Source of the DNA: Macrothele yani
Lineage: Eukaryota; Arthropoda; Arachnida; Araneae; Macrothelidae
Assembly (NCBI GenBank): GCA_039090855.1
Contig: CM076995.1
Coordinates: 121,718,270-121,782,269, forward strand
Direction of reading: 5' to 3'
Length of the DNA: 64,000 nt
Shown here: one piece after another, positions 11,395 to 23,259 of the stretch
Numbering within the stretch: the first letter of the stretch is position 1
Layout of the letters: every line of letters begins with the position of its first letter
The notes under the pieces: generated by a model
What the model saw: only the letters and a program-made list of their open reading frames with translations
Database searches by the model: none
What the model was told of the DNA's origin: nothing
Position numbers and translations under genes: made by a program

Positions 11395-11729
11395 TCATAT
11401 CACTAAGCTGTTCTCTGAGATTTAGAGGTTAGCTCCACAAAGAAATACAAACTACCAGATAATTTTTAACTTACTGGTGTCGTATCAAACTTCTCCATTT
11501 ACAGCGACCTTGACATACAACTCGGGCTTCACTGACATCCATCACATGCTGTACACAAGATCTTCTATACTTCATACTCATAAACTTTTTCTCCTACAGA
11601 CACTCTTGAATCTGATCCTTCCATGACTTCCTCTGCCTTTCCTTCCTGCCACTTGGGCTAAAAAATATTTCTCAGTAAGCATCTCATCACTCATTCTTTC
11701 AACATGGCCAAACCGTTGAAGCATATTAG
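11395..11729 (-). mobile_element. 3' end of LINE X copy A, displaced by an insertion
   Basis: The minus strand encodes NMLQRFGHVERMSDEMLTEK, then LAQVAGRKGRG and KYRRSCVQHVMDVSEARVVC, QGRCKWRSLIRHQ and a stop, with a 3' untranslated end. The same sequence occurs in LINE X copy C at 37853-38275. It is the direct continuation of the LINE that breaks off at 17920: the target word ATTAG is present at both breakpoints, and removing 11730-17919 restores continuity with copy C. A frameshift lies near the GRGRPRKTW motif. Confidence 0.88.
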
Positions 11730-14099
11730 CATGGTTCATACGCTTTTTCAGTCACGAAATTCCAGGACATTTCAATGGCTTTTGGATTTTTTTCCAGGAC
11801 ATACGATCCAAATGCTCTTACTTACAATATAGTGAAACCATAGGTCTGTTCAACCTGTAACCTACAACAAACAACTTCCTACATCCTTGGGCAAAATTAA
11901 TGCAGACTGTAAAAAATTATGTCCACTGCAGCTAATCAGAAAATTAGAATCACAGATAAATACTGAAATACTAAAGCTCTCATTGAAAATGTGACCAGGT
12001 TTAATATCTACTTTAAACTTTTACTATACTGATTTTGAGGAAAAAATTATTTTTCTACTTTGGCTTTAGTTCAATTATTGAAGCAAATTACAGAATAAAA
12101 AAAACCCCATACACATAGGTATGTGGCATTACCCTTGAAATGCATTCATATACCACACAATCAATACATAAAATACTATTTATATTTAATTATTTTGAAA
12201 TAATGCTTACATTGGAAATTTAAGGGTAAGGAAAGGTGAAATATTTGGAACTTTTTCAAAGGACCAAAGGGATTGTTATTTCTTAAAAACATAATCATGG
12301 GAGCAAGTATTTGTGTTACATTTTATTTAGGGAAGGAATTTTCAACTTAATATTGATGTTGTAGCTATGTTTTACATTTGTACTCGCCAGCAAACAAAGT
12401 ATGCACAAAAATTTCCAACGTGAAATGAAAGAGAATAACGAGAAAACCTTAAGTCCCAGGATTTGTGTACGACTGCATTCGTTAGTGATCAAGAAGCAAA
12501 TTAACTGGGCATGATTAGAAAACTAATTATAGAAGATGCAAAGTGATTACTTAGCTCAGAAAATACTAAGAAACAACTAGATTTAAATTTCTGATATTAG
12601 AAAGCAATCTGATTTTATGGCAAATTTTTACATAAAGTATTCATTAGGAAATTTCAGTAAAGGTCAAAATACCCCCCCTCCACACACACACACAAAATCA
12701 GCTATTTACTTCCACCTGTGGCTAAAAAGTATGTTATGAAAATTAACAAATGGCGCAAAAAACATTTCCCATGGCAGAAGGAAGGCATTAGAGACAAAAA
12801 GATTTTCAAATTGAACAGTTAAGAGAAGAGACAGAAGGAAACATGATACAACTCTATGCCTTTTAGCAGAAGAATTTTTCATAATGGAAAAGTTGAAAAC
12901 AGCTGAAAAGCATTCTTCATAACAAAAGCTATACTAAGGTAAAATAACTTTTCAAATACATCTCCCGGAAGCAGAGATAGCAAGGAAAATGCTTTGACCT
13001 TTACAACCTCTAGGGGGAAAGTTGTACATTATTTGAAGAGGATCTTCTCATTGTATTAGGTGTGCAACTTAATTCTCGGCAACAGGCACGACACGTTGAC
13101 AGCAAATTATAGCAAATCGAATACATACTTAATCGGGGAAATAATCCCTGTTGTGTTGGATACATTTGAGCCATCGGTCAGGGAGCAGCTGAATGCCACT
13201 GCGAAAAAAAAGGGCTGTTTCGAGTTGATAATGCAGACTTGCCAACCTTAAGAAGAGAAAAATCCTGCAATTTTCTATGAAAATCCTGCAAGCTTATTTT
13301 CGTATGTTTGAAATATCAATGGACATAATTTGAAGCACTAATGTTACGTTAAGGCATATAAAAATTGCAAAAAAATTTCTGTAAAAAAATATTTAAAAAA
13401 ATTCTGTTAAGTTATGCATCGATCTGGAGGATAACCCAAACTATGACGGAAAAGGAGAAATTCCTTGACGCCGTCGCACTCTCATGCCTAAAGATTACAG
13501 CAAAATGTTTCCTCCATTTTTAAACTGAAATACAAATATTTATGGAATAAAATGATATATAACAACAATACTAGACAGAGGCAACATCACAGGAAAAAGA
13601 AATTATGATTACGGAGAAAATTTTTATTTCGTTTACTTCCATTTCTGAAAGGCAAAGTACCGTCCCAATGCACATTTTTACGAATTGGTAAAATTATTCG
13701 AAGCATAGTTTTATGCGAGAGAAAACAATTCCCGACGCATATTTTTACGCATCGAGAAAAATTCCCGAGGCGTATTTTTACGCGTTGGTAAAATTTTGAT
13801 GCATACTAAATGCGCAATTACGCATTTTGGCGAACTCTGGTCGGCACATCACTTGAGCACACTCCCGTGGAGAGAGAGAGCTACCGCACGATGACACGAA
13901 GCCAGCAAGTCAAAGATGACATCATCGCGTGACACAGCACTCGTAAGGTCTGGTAGAAAATTTAAGTGGATGGTTGCAGGGGGTTGAAATATTTCGATTG
14001 AGCAATCTAAATATTAAAAAGATCTGTTAAAAAAGACCTCTATCCGTAAATCAGTAAAATTAAGCAGAAACCTGTAAAAGTTGACAAGTATGCAAGTGT

Positions 14100-14560
14100 A
14101 TTTTGGAAAATTTCCCCATTTCCGGCAACAACGCACAATGTTTTTGTCCTGTCACATGCATATTTTTTTGCAATGTTACTATCTAGGAACATTTTCTTAA
14201 AAAGCACACTTGCATGGTCAGCACAGCTTAAAGGTAAGTTATGTTACACGAGGAATGAAGTAAACAAGCACTCAGCATGGATAATCGCATCGGAAGAGGA
14301 ACTATCTCAAGCAACATTTAATGTTTTGTTATTTTCTACGGACTTAGAATTGTCTACGTGTTTTTGTGTACGAATGTTATTAACGATATTTCCTTTGCCC
14401 TTGTGGACAACGGAAAAATCACACCTACAAATAGAGCAAAAGGCAAATTGTTGGCGCTTCCTTGATTCGATTATACACGGATAATCTGTCCTATACTTCT
14501 TAAAAACAGTGATATTTTCTACCAGCCATCGCTTGATTAAACACGTGCACATAAAGTTCT
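14100..14560 (-). pseudogene. hAT transposase N-terminal fragment with zinc finger
   Basis: The minus strand encodes YRTDYPCIIESRKRQQFAFC, continuing C-R-C-DFSVVHKGKGNIVNNIRTQKH. This BED/C2H2-like finger (FAFCSIC, about 20 residues, then RTQKH) heads many hAT transposases. After a stop, HAECLFTSFLV, HNLPLSCADHASVLFKKMF and SNIAKKYACDRTKT follow, the segment just C-terminal to the finger. The catalytic core and C-terminal dimerisation domain are absent. Confidence 0.82.
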
Positions 14561-14809
14561 CAGAAATTCCTGTGAAGACAGACGAAGTACATAAAACAAA
14601 CCAAAACACTACAGCGCGCTTCCGATAGAAATCTGCGTCAGTACGTACGGTGTGTCCCAAAGCCAAGCCCGCTCCTACTCTGTGCCTGCAGTGCCAGTGA
14701 TCATTAGCGGACAGAAGAGTAAACATTGCTGCCAATGGCCATGCAACGGCAGAGCAAAACTGCTCGCTGCTGACTCAAAAAAATTACTTCTCCGCTAATG
14801 AACCGATGC

Positions 14810-14995
14810 CTCGGAGAACTTCGAACTTTTCCCCTCATTACTTTTTAATTTACGATGCCTTGGAGAACTTCGAACTTTCTCATTACTTTTTAATTTACGC
14901 TACGGTAATCGTCAAGTTCTCCGATTCCTTGGAGAACTTCGGACTTTTCTCATTACTTTTTAATTTACGCTACGGAAATCATGATGGAATCCGGC
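14810..14995. repeat. Subterminal tandem repeats of the hAT-like element
   Basis: Three imperfect copies of CTTGGAGAACTTCGAACTTTT-type sequence followed by CATTACTTTTTAATTTACG, spaced about 55-75 bases apart. Position near the element end is typical of transposase-binding subterminal repeats; that function is inferred. Confidence 0.85.
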
Positions 14996-15368
14996 AATAT
15001 TGATTTCTAATCCGGAATTCCGGGAAGTGTAATAAAATCCAGCATTACCTGCCTAAACCCGGAGAGTTGGCACGTCTGATAATGTCATCAATACTTGTGT
15101 GGACCTCCTCAACAGAAGTGAAGTGCGTATCACTCAGGTGATGTTGCAGGGAGCGAAAGAGGTGATAATTGGACGGGGCGAAGTCTGGAAAATACGTCGG
15201 GTGGGACAAAATCTCCCATCCCAGGTTGGTGATCGTGTTTAAAGTCGTTTTTGCGGTGTGAGGATGTGCATATTCCTGAAGCAACAGGACCGACCTTCTG
15301 CCCTTGCCGGTGTATGGCCTTTTCACCTCCATTGCGTCACTCACATGAATGAGTTGTTGACAATAATG

Positions 15369-15596
15369 TTTGTTTGTTTGTTTGTTTGTTTGGAGGCTTA
15401 ACGACCACCGTGAGCAACTCAATGGGCTATAAGCAGTCGCCCGTCCCTAATTTAGGGTCACTGGTTCCAGGGAAGGGAGAGAGCCAGTGCCGTAAGACAA
15501 ACACAACATCCATACCTGACCGGGATTCGAACCCGGACCCCTTACGGACGAATGATCAGAGGCCAGCGCCTTAGACCCCTGCGCCACCGGGGCGGC
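15369..15596 (-). mobile_element. tRNA-derived SINE, copy 1 (complete)
   Basis: On the minus strand it starts with a tRNA-like head: GCCGCCCCGGTGGCGCAGGG (A box GTGGCGCAGGGG) and GGGTTCGAATCCC (B box) about 45 bases later. A unique body and a tail of AAAC/CAAA units follow. A perfect 11-bp target duplication, TGACAATAATG, flanks it at 15358-15368 and 15597-15607, inside the mariner transposase. This is the best-preserved of three copies in the window and defines the element as about 228 bp. It would be transcribed by RNA polymerase III and mobilised by a LINE; the partner LINE is not known. Confidence 0.95.
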
Positions 15597-16450
15597 TGAC
15601 AATAATGCTCAGTCAGCATTGACTATTTCACCAGGTTTGAGCAACTCATAGTGAATGACACTGCGCTGATCTCACCATATGCACAGCAACAACTTCCTGG
15701 CATGGATATTCGATTTGGCGGTACTGGTGGTAGGCTAACCTGGATAAATCCACGATTTGTGCCGCTTAGGATTACTGTAGAGGATCCACTTCTCATCACA
15801 GGTCAAATTCTTGTGGAGGAAATCCTTCTTCTTGAATCTGGAGAGCAAGGACACAGCAACATTGTAGTGCCTAGACTTGTTCGCAGCTGTGAGTTGGTGA
15901 GGCACCCAACAGCCCTCCTTGTGAATCCGTCCAAGCTTGTGCAGGCGCTTTGCAATGGCTTGTGGTGTTACTCCGAGATCCTGGGCGAGCTCTGACTGTG
16001 TGCGACAGGGATCGGCGTCCAACAGTAGTTCCAGTTCCTTATCGTCAACTTTCTGTGGCTGTCCCGGACATTCTGCATCACGGAAATCGAAATTTTCCTG
16101 CTAAAACCACTGGAACCACTTCTTACACGTACTGTAGGACACAGCAGCCTCACCCAAAGCAGCACAGATCATTTGCTGGGCTTCCGCTGCAGTTTTTTTT
16201 TTCAGCTGAAACGCGAACAGGAGGCAGTGCCTCAAATGTTGCTTCTCGAAAGACATTGCTTTCACTGTCAACTTTCGTCCCTTCTGTCACTACCACTGTG
16301 AGTGGTTATGGTTGCCTGGAAAGCTGTTGGATGGCACTGCAATCAGCTATTTGCATTTGCTGACGTTCTATAATCGCTTGCGGTTAGGGGCCGAGAATTA
16401 AGTTGCACACCTAATAGCAAAAATCTTACTCACTTTCCATCTTTATTATA

Positions 16451-16548
16451 GCGAATGGCACAGTAAAAAAAGAAATTTCTCAATAGGGTCTTAAGTATAG
16501 CGAATGGCACAGTAAAAAAAGAAATTTCTCAATAGGGTTTTAAGAGGC
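16451..16548. repeat. Tandem duplication, 49-bp unit
   Basis: The unit starting GCGAATGGCACAGTAAAAAA is present twice back to back, differing at one or two bases, directly beside the right end of the mariner in array 1. Confidence 0.9.
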
Positions 16549-17919
16549 AGGGTAAGCTGCAAACGGAAGTACACAAACACCACCTAGCGACAGAATTGTG
16601 AACCACAAACCTCCTCAAATACAAACCTGAAGTGTTTCATAAGTAAATGGTATCTGGTGTTAAAATATTTTTTTAAATCGGACATTTAGAAGTACAGATA
16701 TTGAAAAAAATATAGATTAAATACTTGCACTCCCTAGCAGCAAAATTGTGCACTATTTTGGGAAGAAAATACACATACGGAGTTTTCATAGTCAGTAGTA
16801 TCTGATCGAAAAAGAGAATATTTTTTAATTGGGTTTTTAGTCCCGCAGACATTGCTGTAAACAAACGTGAACTTACGCCCTCTAGTGGCACACTTGTGCA
16901 TTAAGAAATATTGAAATTATATGAGAAACATTTCGCACCGGAAATGTTTTCCAACAAAGAGAGAATTTTCCAATTTATCTTAGAAACAGATATATGGACA
17001 AAAATAAAATATACGTGTACACCCCCTGGTGGAAAAATTATGCACTATTTTCAGCAGGAGGTAATCTTGACAAGTTTTCCAAGGCGAGCGGTATCAGTTC
17101 AAGGAAGAATTTTTTCAATCGAGTTTCCAGCTCAGATTTTGTTGCAAATACATCAGAAGCAAAAATAAACACTTACGCTCCCTGGTGGCCAAACCATTTT
17201 TTACCAAAAGTGAGAATTTATATGCAAAACATTTCCCTTCAAGAGCTGTATTCGATGAAGAAAGCATTTTTCAAATCGGACTTTCAAAAGCGGAGATATT
17301 GGGAAAATCACGTTTTACCTTTACGCCCCCTAGCGGAAAATCTATGCATTATTTGGAAAAGTGACTGTAAATAAAATTGTCTTCGATATAAATGTCATCG
17401 AAAGGAAAAATAATTTTTTCAATTGGATATTTAGAAGCAAATATATGAAATAAAATGCATTTTAAATTCGATACAATCTCCATTTGCGCCCCCTAGCGGC
17501 GAAGTTGTGAATCGGAAAACCCCGGAACGAATGCATCACCATTCTCACATTTTAAGCTTCCCAATAAAAAAAGAATTTTATAAATTGAACTAATAATTGC
17601 AGAGATATGGTCTCCCCGGCATGACAGACAAAGTTATAACATAGGCACAATGCAAAAGATGCTATTAACGCAGTTTCAATCCTCCTAACAGACAAGAAAA
17701 CCAAAAGTGTCCCCCCACAACCCCCCGCCTTTTGCAGGGGGTGGGGAGGGAAATTTGTCAGACATAAGTTATGTCAGTAGGAAAATCCTCAACTACAAGG
17801 CATCGCGGAGGGACAAAAAGGTGGGAATGGATAAAATTCGAGGACATGTAACAGAATTTTAGGACATTTCGAGGACAAATTGGAATTCCAGGACTTTTTC
17901 AGGACATGTATGAACCATA

Positions 17920-20914
17920 ATTAGTCTCCACCTTACTAACAACATTTTGCTTCACATAACATAACTCCAACACACCTTGATTCTTCACACAATCACAATG
18001 TGTCTTGCCATACCCCCTCCCCCCATAAGTAACGCATTTCTCCAGCACACAAACAACTCGTGTTTCTTCTGTAGTACCCAGGTTTCACTGCCATATATCA
18101 GAGTAGAAACAATTACACTTTCATACACAGTCATGCGGGAATCTCTTGAGAACCCATCATTCCTGTGAAAAGCTCCCAAAGCAGCCATGACTTTCAATGA
18201 AAAATTCACTTGCCTACTAATTTCACCATCCAATTTGTTCTCTCTGTCAAACATGCTTCCTAAATACACAAACTCATTCACCTTGTCAATAACTGTGCCA
18301 TTACATTCCGTACTACCAGTTCCCCTCTAAAAACCATAACTTTGAAGTTTTTTCCTTATTTATACTCAGTTTGAATTTCATGCAAACTTCGTACATCTGG
18401 GACAACATATTCTGCAGCTCACTTTTGCTCTCTGCCAACAGGATAGTGTCATCAGCATACAGCAATCTCAACACACACAGATATCATGAAGGCATAAACC
18501 AGCATTATCTATTTTTGCATCACACATGCATGCATCCATAAATATATTAAACAGCCATGGTGACATTACACAACCTTGTCAGACTCCTGCACCAATAGAA
18601 AACCATTTTGATAAAACACCATTTACTTGTACACAAGCTCTACTGCCAGCATACATGGCTTTTACTCTGTTAAGTAGATTCCCAGTAACACCATATTAAT
18701 TCAATACCTACCACAAAAGTGTCCTATTTACTTGGTCGTAAGCTTTCTCTAAATCTATGAGGGCAGCAAAACCTTTCTTACCAACAGCCAGATACTTTTC
18801 AGTCATCACGCGTAATGCAAAAATTTGGTTAGTGCAACCTTTACTAGGCATAAAATTACTCTGAACATCCCATGCTTTCTCTGATGTAAAACCCCGTACT
18901 TTTTCAATAACGACCTTACCAAACACTTTCTCTGGCACACTCAGTAGGCTAATACCACAATACTTCTTGCAGTCAGTCTGACAATTTTTTCCCTTATACA
19001 AGGGAACAATGATAGCATCCTTCCTATCCCAAAGGACCATTCCTAACTCCCAGCACAACTGGCAAATTTCAGTTAACCAGTCAATTAGAGTCACCAGCAT
19101 ATTTCAACATCTCTGCAATTATGCCATCAACTCCTAGAGCCTTACCATTCTGAAAAGATTATAAAGCTTTACACACCTTTTCTCTTGAGATTCCTCCTGT
19201 GCTTCCATCCTTCACTGTGACATCATCTGCTTCTGCCTCAGAATCAACTTTGCTTTCTTGATCTAATAACTCACAGAAGTATTCACCCCACCTTTCACTG
19301 AACTCATTGGACTCCCATATCATTTCCGCAATCCTATTCTTCACACAACTTACAACTTTGTTTTTCCTGAGTCTAATGTACTTCCAGAAAGTCTTCCTAT
19401 CTTTCCAAAAAGCCAATTCATGCTTTTCCACCTTCTTCCTATCTTGCCTTACTCTGGCAAACCAACTCAGCTGCTTCACGCTTCTTTGAGCGATATTCAT
19501 CCACAGACTCTACCTTGCAACATCCCCAAATAGGCTTCCTTCTTTCTCTTAACTGCCTCTTCAATCTCACTATTCCACAAAGCATCACCTCTATTGTTAC
19601 CCACTATTGTGGTGCCACAGACCTCTTTAGCAGCAGTGACAACACAGTTCTTAAAACAATTCCACTTCTTTTCTACATCCCTCTCACCAGACTTTAGCTC
19701 CTTCAGTCGTTCTCTGAGTAAGTCAGAATAACGCTGATGATCTTCAAGGAGCCTATCAACCTTTATTCTTTCTATCCTGGCTCTCTTCCTATTCCTTTTC
19801 CTCCAACCAACATTAAATTTCACTCATGACACTACCAAGTAATGATCAGAACCAACAACTGCACCTCTCATCACACGGATGTCAACAACTAAGTGTTTCA
19901 GACGCTGATTGTAGACAACAAAATCTATCACACTCTTTTGACCAAGAGTACGATTTTCCCAAGTATATGTGTGGATATACTTGTGGTTGAAAAATGTGTT
20001 AGATACACACAAACCATTCTCAATGAGAATTCAATTAATCTTTCACCATTATCATTCACATAAGGATCATTAAACTTACCCAGAACATTGTCAGAAATTG
20101 CATTCTGCACACCTACTCTAGCATTGAAATCCCCTGCTATTATAACTTTTTCTTTAGCACCAAACTGGCTCAAAACAGCTTTTAGCTCATTCCAGAAATC
20201 TTCCTTCTTATCAGAAGGTTCCAAGTCACAAGGAGCATACACTACAACAATTACAATTCTCAGTAGTTTCACTTTCAAACGAATCCAGAAAATTCTCTCA
20301 CGCAACTATTGTGAATCAAGTTGTTCTTCATCTTTTCACTTAAAATCACACCTACACCAGCCTGTCCTCTCACATTATCCAATACTCCAGACCACACACT
20401 CACTGTGCCATTCACTTCTTCTACCCCAATTTCCTTCTTTTTAGTTTCACTTACACACAGCACACCCAGTCTATACTTATTCATCTCCACAATCACCTCA
20501 CTCATCTTGCCATTTATACCTCTAGTATTCCATACACCAATCTTACAGTCACTCAGCTGAGATATCTTTCTCATACGCCGTTTAAAAAGTCCAGGTTGAT
20601 TCCGTGGTGGACCGTCCTTCTCAAGTGCTGTAGGTCCACCAGATTCCACACTTAAGTCCGGATATTGATTTCTTTTTGTCTTTTTAATCAGGTAAGTACA
20701 TCAGTGTGGGGGATTAGCTCACAGCTAAGGGTTCCAGTTGGTCATTCAACCTAAGGATTCTGGAACAAAACCCAGTGAGTTGGGGTCTTTTCGCCAATGT
20801 CACGCAGAACTAGCTGGCACCTCTCCAAGATTCACAGAGGCCCTAGTTGCTGTTGTGTGTGCCATTGTTACCACGGAGGGCCCCGAGGAGGCAAACCCAT
20901 CACTCACTACGAAA
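17920..20914 (-). mobile_element. LINE X copy A: non-LTR retrotransposon, APE type
   Basis: 5' to 3' on the minus strand it has a 5' untranslated end at about 20690-20914, then an apurinic endonuclease-like domain (VLCVSETKKKEIGVEE near 20450; VYAPCDLEPSDKKEDF and IIAGDFNARVGV near 20110-20240; VGSDHYLVVS near 19830). After a linker comes the reverse transcriptase (IVPLYKGKNCQTDCKKY, LIDLEKAYDQVNRTLLW near 18715, MSPWLFNIFMDACMCD, LLYADDTILLAES with the catalytic YADD at about 18450). The C-terminal part reads EFVYLGSMFDRENKLDGEIS and ends at the insertion. The rest is at 11395-11729. Stops and frameshifts are frequent. Clade (RTE/CR1-like) is not resolved. Confidence 0.9.
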
Positions 20915-21690
20915 CTGGTTCAAAACAGCTTTTATCTCATTCCAGAAATCTTCCTTCCTATCAGAAGGTTCCGAGTCACAAGGAGCGCATACACTACAAC
21001 AATTACTATTATCTGAAGTTTCACTTTCAAACAAATCCAAAGAATTCTCTCACTTATGCAACTATATTGAGTCAAGTTGTTCTTCATCTTTTCACTTAAC
21101 ATCACACCTACACCAGCCTGTCCTCGCACATTATCCAATACTCCAGACCACACACTCACCATTCCATTCACTTCTTCTATCCCAATGTCCTTCTTTTGGT
21201 TTCACTTACACACAGCACATTCAATCTATACTTATTCATCTCTTCAATCACCTCATTCATCTTGCCATTTATACCTCTAGTATTTCATTCACCAATCTTA
21301 CGCTCACTCAGCCAAGATCTCTTTCTGATTTGCCTTTTTCCAGTTCCAGGTCGTTTCTGTGGTGGACCATCTTTCTCAAGTGTGGTAGATCCATCATATC
21401 CCATACTAGAGTCGAGATAATTATATTTTTGTGTCTTATTAATCAGGTAAGTACACCAGTGTGGGGGATTAGCCCACAGCTGATGGTTCCATTTGGTCAT
21501 TCAAATTAAGAATTCTGGAATAAAACCCAGTGAGTTGGGGGTCTTTTCGACAATGTCACACAGAACTAGCTGGCACCTCTCCAAGATTAACAGAAGCCCT
21601 TGTTGCTGTTCTGTGTGCCATTGTTGCCATGGAGCGCCCCAAGGAGGCAAACCCATCTCTCACTAAGATCGCCCGCCAAAACTAGGATAC
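20915..21690 (-). mobile_element. LINE X copy B: 5' part only, head-to-tail with copy A
   Basis: This repeats the 5' untranslated end (about 21430-21690) and the start of the endonuclease domain (MVSVWSGVLDNVRGQAGVGV, near 21130) of LINE X. It stops at the equivalent of the KEDFWNELKAVLSQF segment, exactly where the 5' end of copy A begins. It lies on the same strand. The missing remainder is not seen at the 3' end of copy A, so simple insertion of A into B is not supported. Confidence 0.88.
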
Positions 21691-23165
21691 AGATTGCTAA
21701 AAATGCCAAAATGCTCTACTAGCGAATAAAAGCTTTGGTGTTCCTACTTTTGCCAAGGAAAGACAGTTTCTGGTAATAAAAAATTTTCAAAATACATATT
21801 ACTCAAATTTTCTTTTACAGAAAATTTACATTTGAAGCTGTCTGAATAATTCATCACTAGAACCTTGTCGAAACATTACTTGGCACTAATTTTAGTTGTT
21901 ATGGGACATTGCCAGTTTTCAGAGCACTTCTGATACCAGGACACTGGATAAACTTAGGTCCTATACTGTACATGGAAACCACAGTCAGTGTGACTAGTAA
22001 ACAGAAATTTCACATTATATTTTCATAGCAACTAGGGATTTAAGTTGGCATATCATATAGCACATGCCTTTTATATTTTTTGAGTAATGTTTATGTAAAT
22101 AAGCTTTGTGTTTTTGTTTACATCAAAATAAGTTAACCAGTGTGACTAAACTTCTGATTTCTTTTGTTCATATATTTTGCAGATGGAAGCAACCTTATTT
22201 ATACTAAAGCATGTATGAGAAAATATGACTATATCAGTTAACTAGTTCAAAAAGGCTCATATGCTTTTGTAAAAAAAGCATATTTCCAACTTGGAACATG
22301 TCTTGATGTGCCTGGTTCCTCTCTTGAGGAAACTATGGGTTTTTGCCTGGAACTGACATAGTATGAATTGGAGACTGGGATGACAGACGATTTTGAATAA
22401 CTGGCAGTATGAAATTCAGAAAGTATTCGAACGAGTTGGTAAATTCCAGATCAAGAAATTCATTGTTTTTTTATCACTATACTGTCACTCATTGCTATAA
22501 AAATCTGAAGCCGATTAATGGTGTAACACTGCTGCAGAGAAGAATGTCCGGTAAGTCTTCTATGTATTTGCAACATTTGTATCATTTTCATGGATGTAAG
22601 TTATGAATTTAAGATCAGATAACAAACTCCTTTTTTTCACTGGAGTTTTTAAAATCCTGTTTCTTCTCCTCCAGTTAGGTTTTTCGAAATCTTCATACTG
22701 CTCTCTTCTGGCACTAATGGAAATTATTAAATCATAAATCTGAGACTAGATCGATTATGCAACACTTCTGTTCCCCAATAAGTTGTAAAGGGAAAATACT
22801 GATTTGGCTTTCTAGTGATTCTGTGAGAGGCAAAAATTATAAATGCATTTTGTGAATTGATTATGAATGCAATGAAACCTGCTACCAAGTGTGTAAAGAT
22901 ACAATAATTAACAGTGCACACACATAAGTACTGTATCTGTTTAGTTTGGAGTCAATAACATCTCTACAAGATCCAACATGTGGCCCTGCTTTAGCACTTA
23001 CAAAAATAGATGGATCCAGGTCATTGTACAGAGACATCCTAGGTATATTTAGGTAAAATACTTTCTAAGCTCAGTGAATATCAAGTTTCCTCTGATGTAC
23101 GGGATTAAAGAGTCATGAATGAAGAAACATTACTCTAAATTTATTTAAGTTTTGAATGTGCATAC
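21691..23165. other. Intron sequence without recognised features
   Basis: Unannotated part of the roughly 20-kb intron directly downstream (in gene direction) of the exon at 23166. AT-rich, no coding similarity or repeat termini recognised. Confidence 0.55.
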
Positions 23166-23259
23166 CTTTTTCTTTCTGAGCCCATGCTTGAGCCAATCCA
23201 AAGTCTACTTGTCTTTCACTCTGCAAGTCTAATTTATTTCCTAATACTACGAGAGGGAC
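23166..23259 (-). CDS. NKIRAS: kappaB-Ras (NKIRAS-like) GTPase, exon with NKxD motif
   Basis: This 94-base exon runs from CTTCTTTTTCAG to AAAG|GTATG on the minus strand. It starts in phase 0 and leaves a single G for the next exon. It encodes VPLVVLGNKLDLQSERQVDF followed by GLAQAWAQKEK. GNKLDL is the G4 guanine-specificity motif (NKxD) of Ras-like GTPases. The surrounding residues match kappaB-Ras (human KBRAS1: IVVLGNKIDLSEQRQVD, then AQQWAKSEK) better than Rab, Ral or Rap. The upstream exon is at 37072-37167 and the downstream one at 3063-3149. There are no internal stops, in contrast with every nearby transposon except the RTE copies. Confidence 0.9.

Larger units (their letters stand above)
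13234..15078 (-). mobile_element. hAT-like element with CAGACTTGCCAAC ends
   Basis: The left end CAGACTTGCCAAC pairs with the right end, whose complement reads CAGACGTGCCAAC. ATAATG is duplicated at 13228-13233 and 15079-15084; TGATAATG would give 8 bp if the last TG belongs to the target. It disrupts the tail of a mariner transposase. Coding remains are limited to the N-terminal end of a hAT transposase (14100-14560), so the element is internally deleted and non-autonomous. Imperfect subterminal tandem repeats lie at 14810-14995. Confidence 0.85.
13070..16256 (-). pseudogene. Mariner transposase, interrupted and catalytically dead
   Basis: From the ATG at 16256 the protein begins MSFEKQHLRHCLLFAFQLKK, followed by the two HTH segments, CWVPHQLTAANKSRHYNVAV and the D1 block LTCDEKWILY near 15790. 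The D2 block normally reads HDNARPHTA, but here it is QEYAHPHTA. The D3 block reads APSNYHLF instead of APSDYHLF, so both later catalytic Asp residues are lost. The SINE splits the protein between D1 and D2, and the hAT-like element splits the C-terminal tail, whose end (IQHNRDYFPD) resumes at about 13130-13190. A stop lies near KKWFQWF. Confidence 0.9.
13056..16414 (-). mobile_element. Mariner element in array 1, containing a hAT-like element and a SINE
   Basis: Near-perfect inverted repeats TTAGGTGTGCAACTTAATTC then TCGGC bound the element at 13056 and 16414, with TA on both sides. Taking out the hAT-like insertion (13234-15078 plus a 6-bp duplication) and the SINE (15369-15596 plus an 11-bp duplication) leaves about 1.28 kb, the normal size of a mariner. 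The transposase reads on the minus strand from an ATG at 16256. Confidence 0.93.
12880..17640. repeat. Minisatellite array 1, degenerate ~150-bp monomers (interrupted 13056-16416)
   Basis: Degenerate monomers each contain a CCCCCTAGCGG/CCCCTGGTGG core followed by AAA-TATGCA-TATTT-type sequence and a TTTTTCAAATCGGACTTTTAG-AGCAGAGATATTG-type block. Cores are visible near 13005, 16732, 16877, 17025, 17180, 17322 and 17485. The last unit is followed by a block resembling that at the end of array 2 (56776-59880). The mariner at 13056-16414 splits the array. No coding function is seen. Confidence 0.8.
11730..17919. mobile_element. 6.2-kb terminal-inverted-repeat element carrying a minisatellite
   Basis: The left end reads CATGGTTCATAC and the right end (complement) TATGGTTCATAC, with TTCCAGGAC-type subterminal motifs at both ends (11755-11815 and 17830-17905). 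It interrupts LINE X copy A, with ATTAG duplicated at 11725-11729 and 17920-17924. There is no transposase of its own, so it is non-autonomous. Its body includes unrecognised AT-rich sequence (11760-12880), the CGCCCCCTAGCGG-type array and the nested mariner. The ends resemble those of the small element at 2232-2879. Superfamily is uncertain; hAT-like by its ends, though a 5-bp duplication would be short. Confidence 0.72.

Noticed and set aside
20847..21509. 220-codon open frame on the plus strand
   Set aside because: It is the antisense of the LINE X endonuclease region (copy B) and its 5' end; Ser/Thr/His/Leu-rich composition is an artefact of reading the opposite strand.
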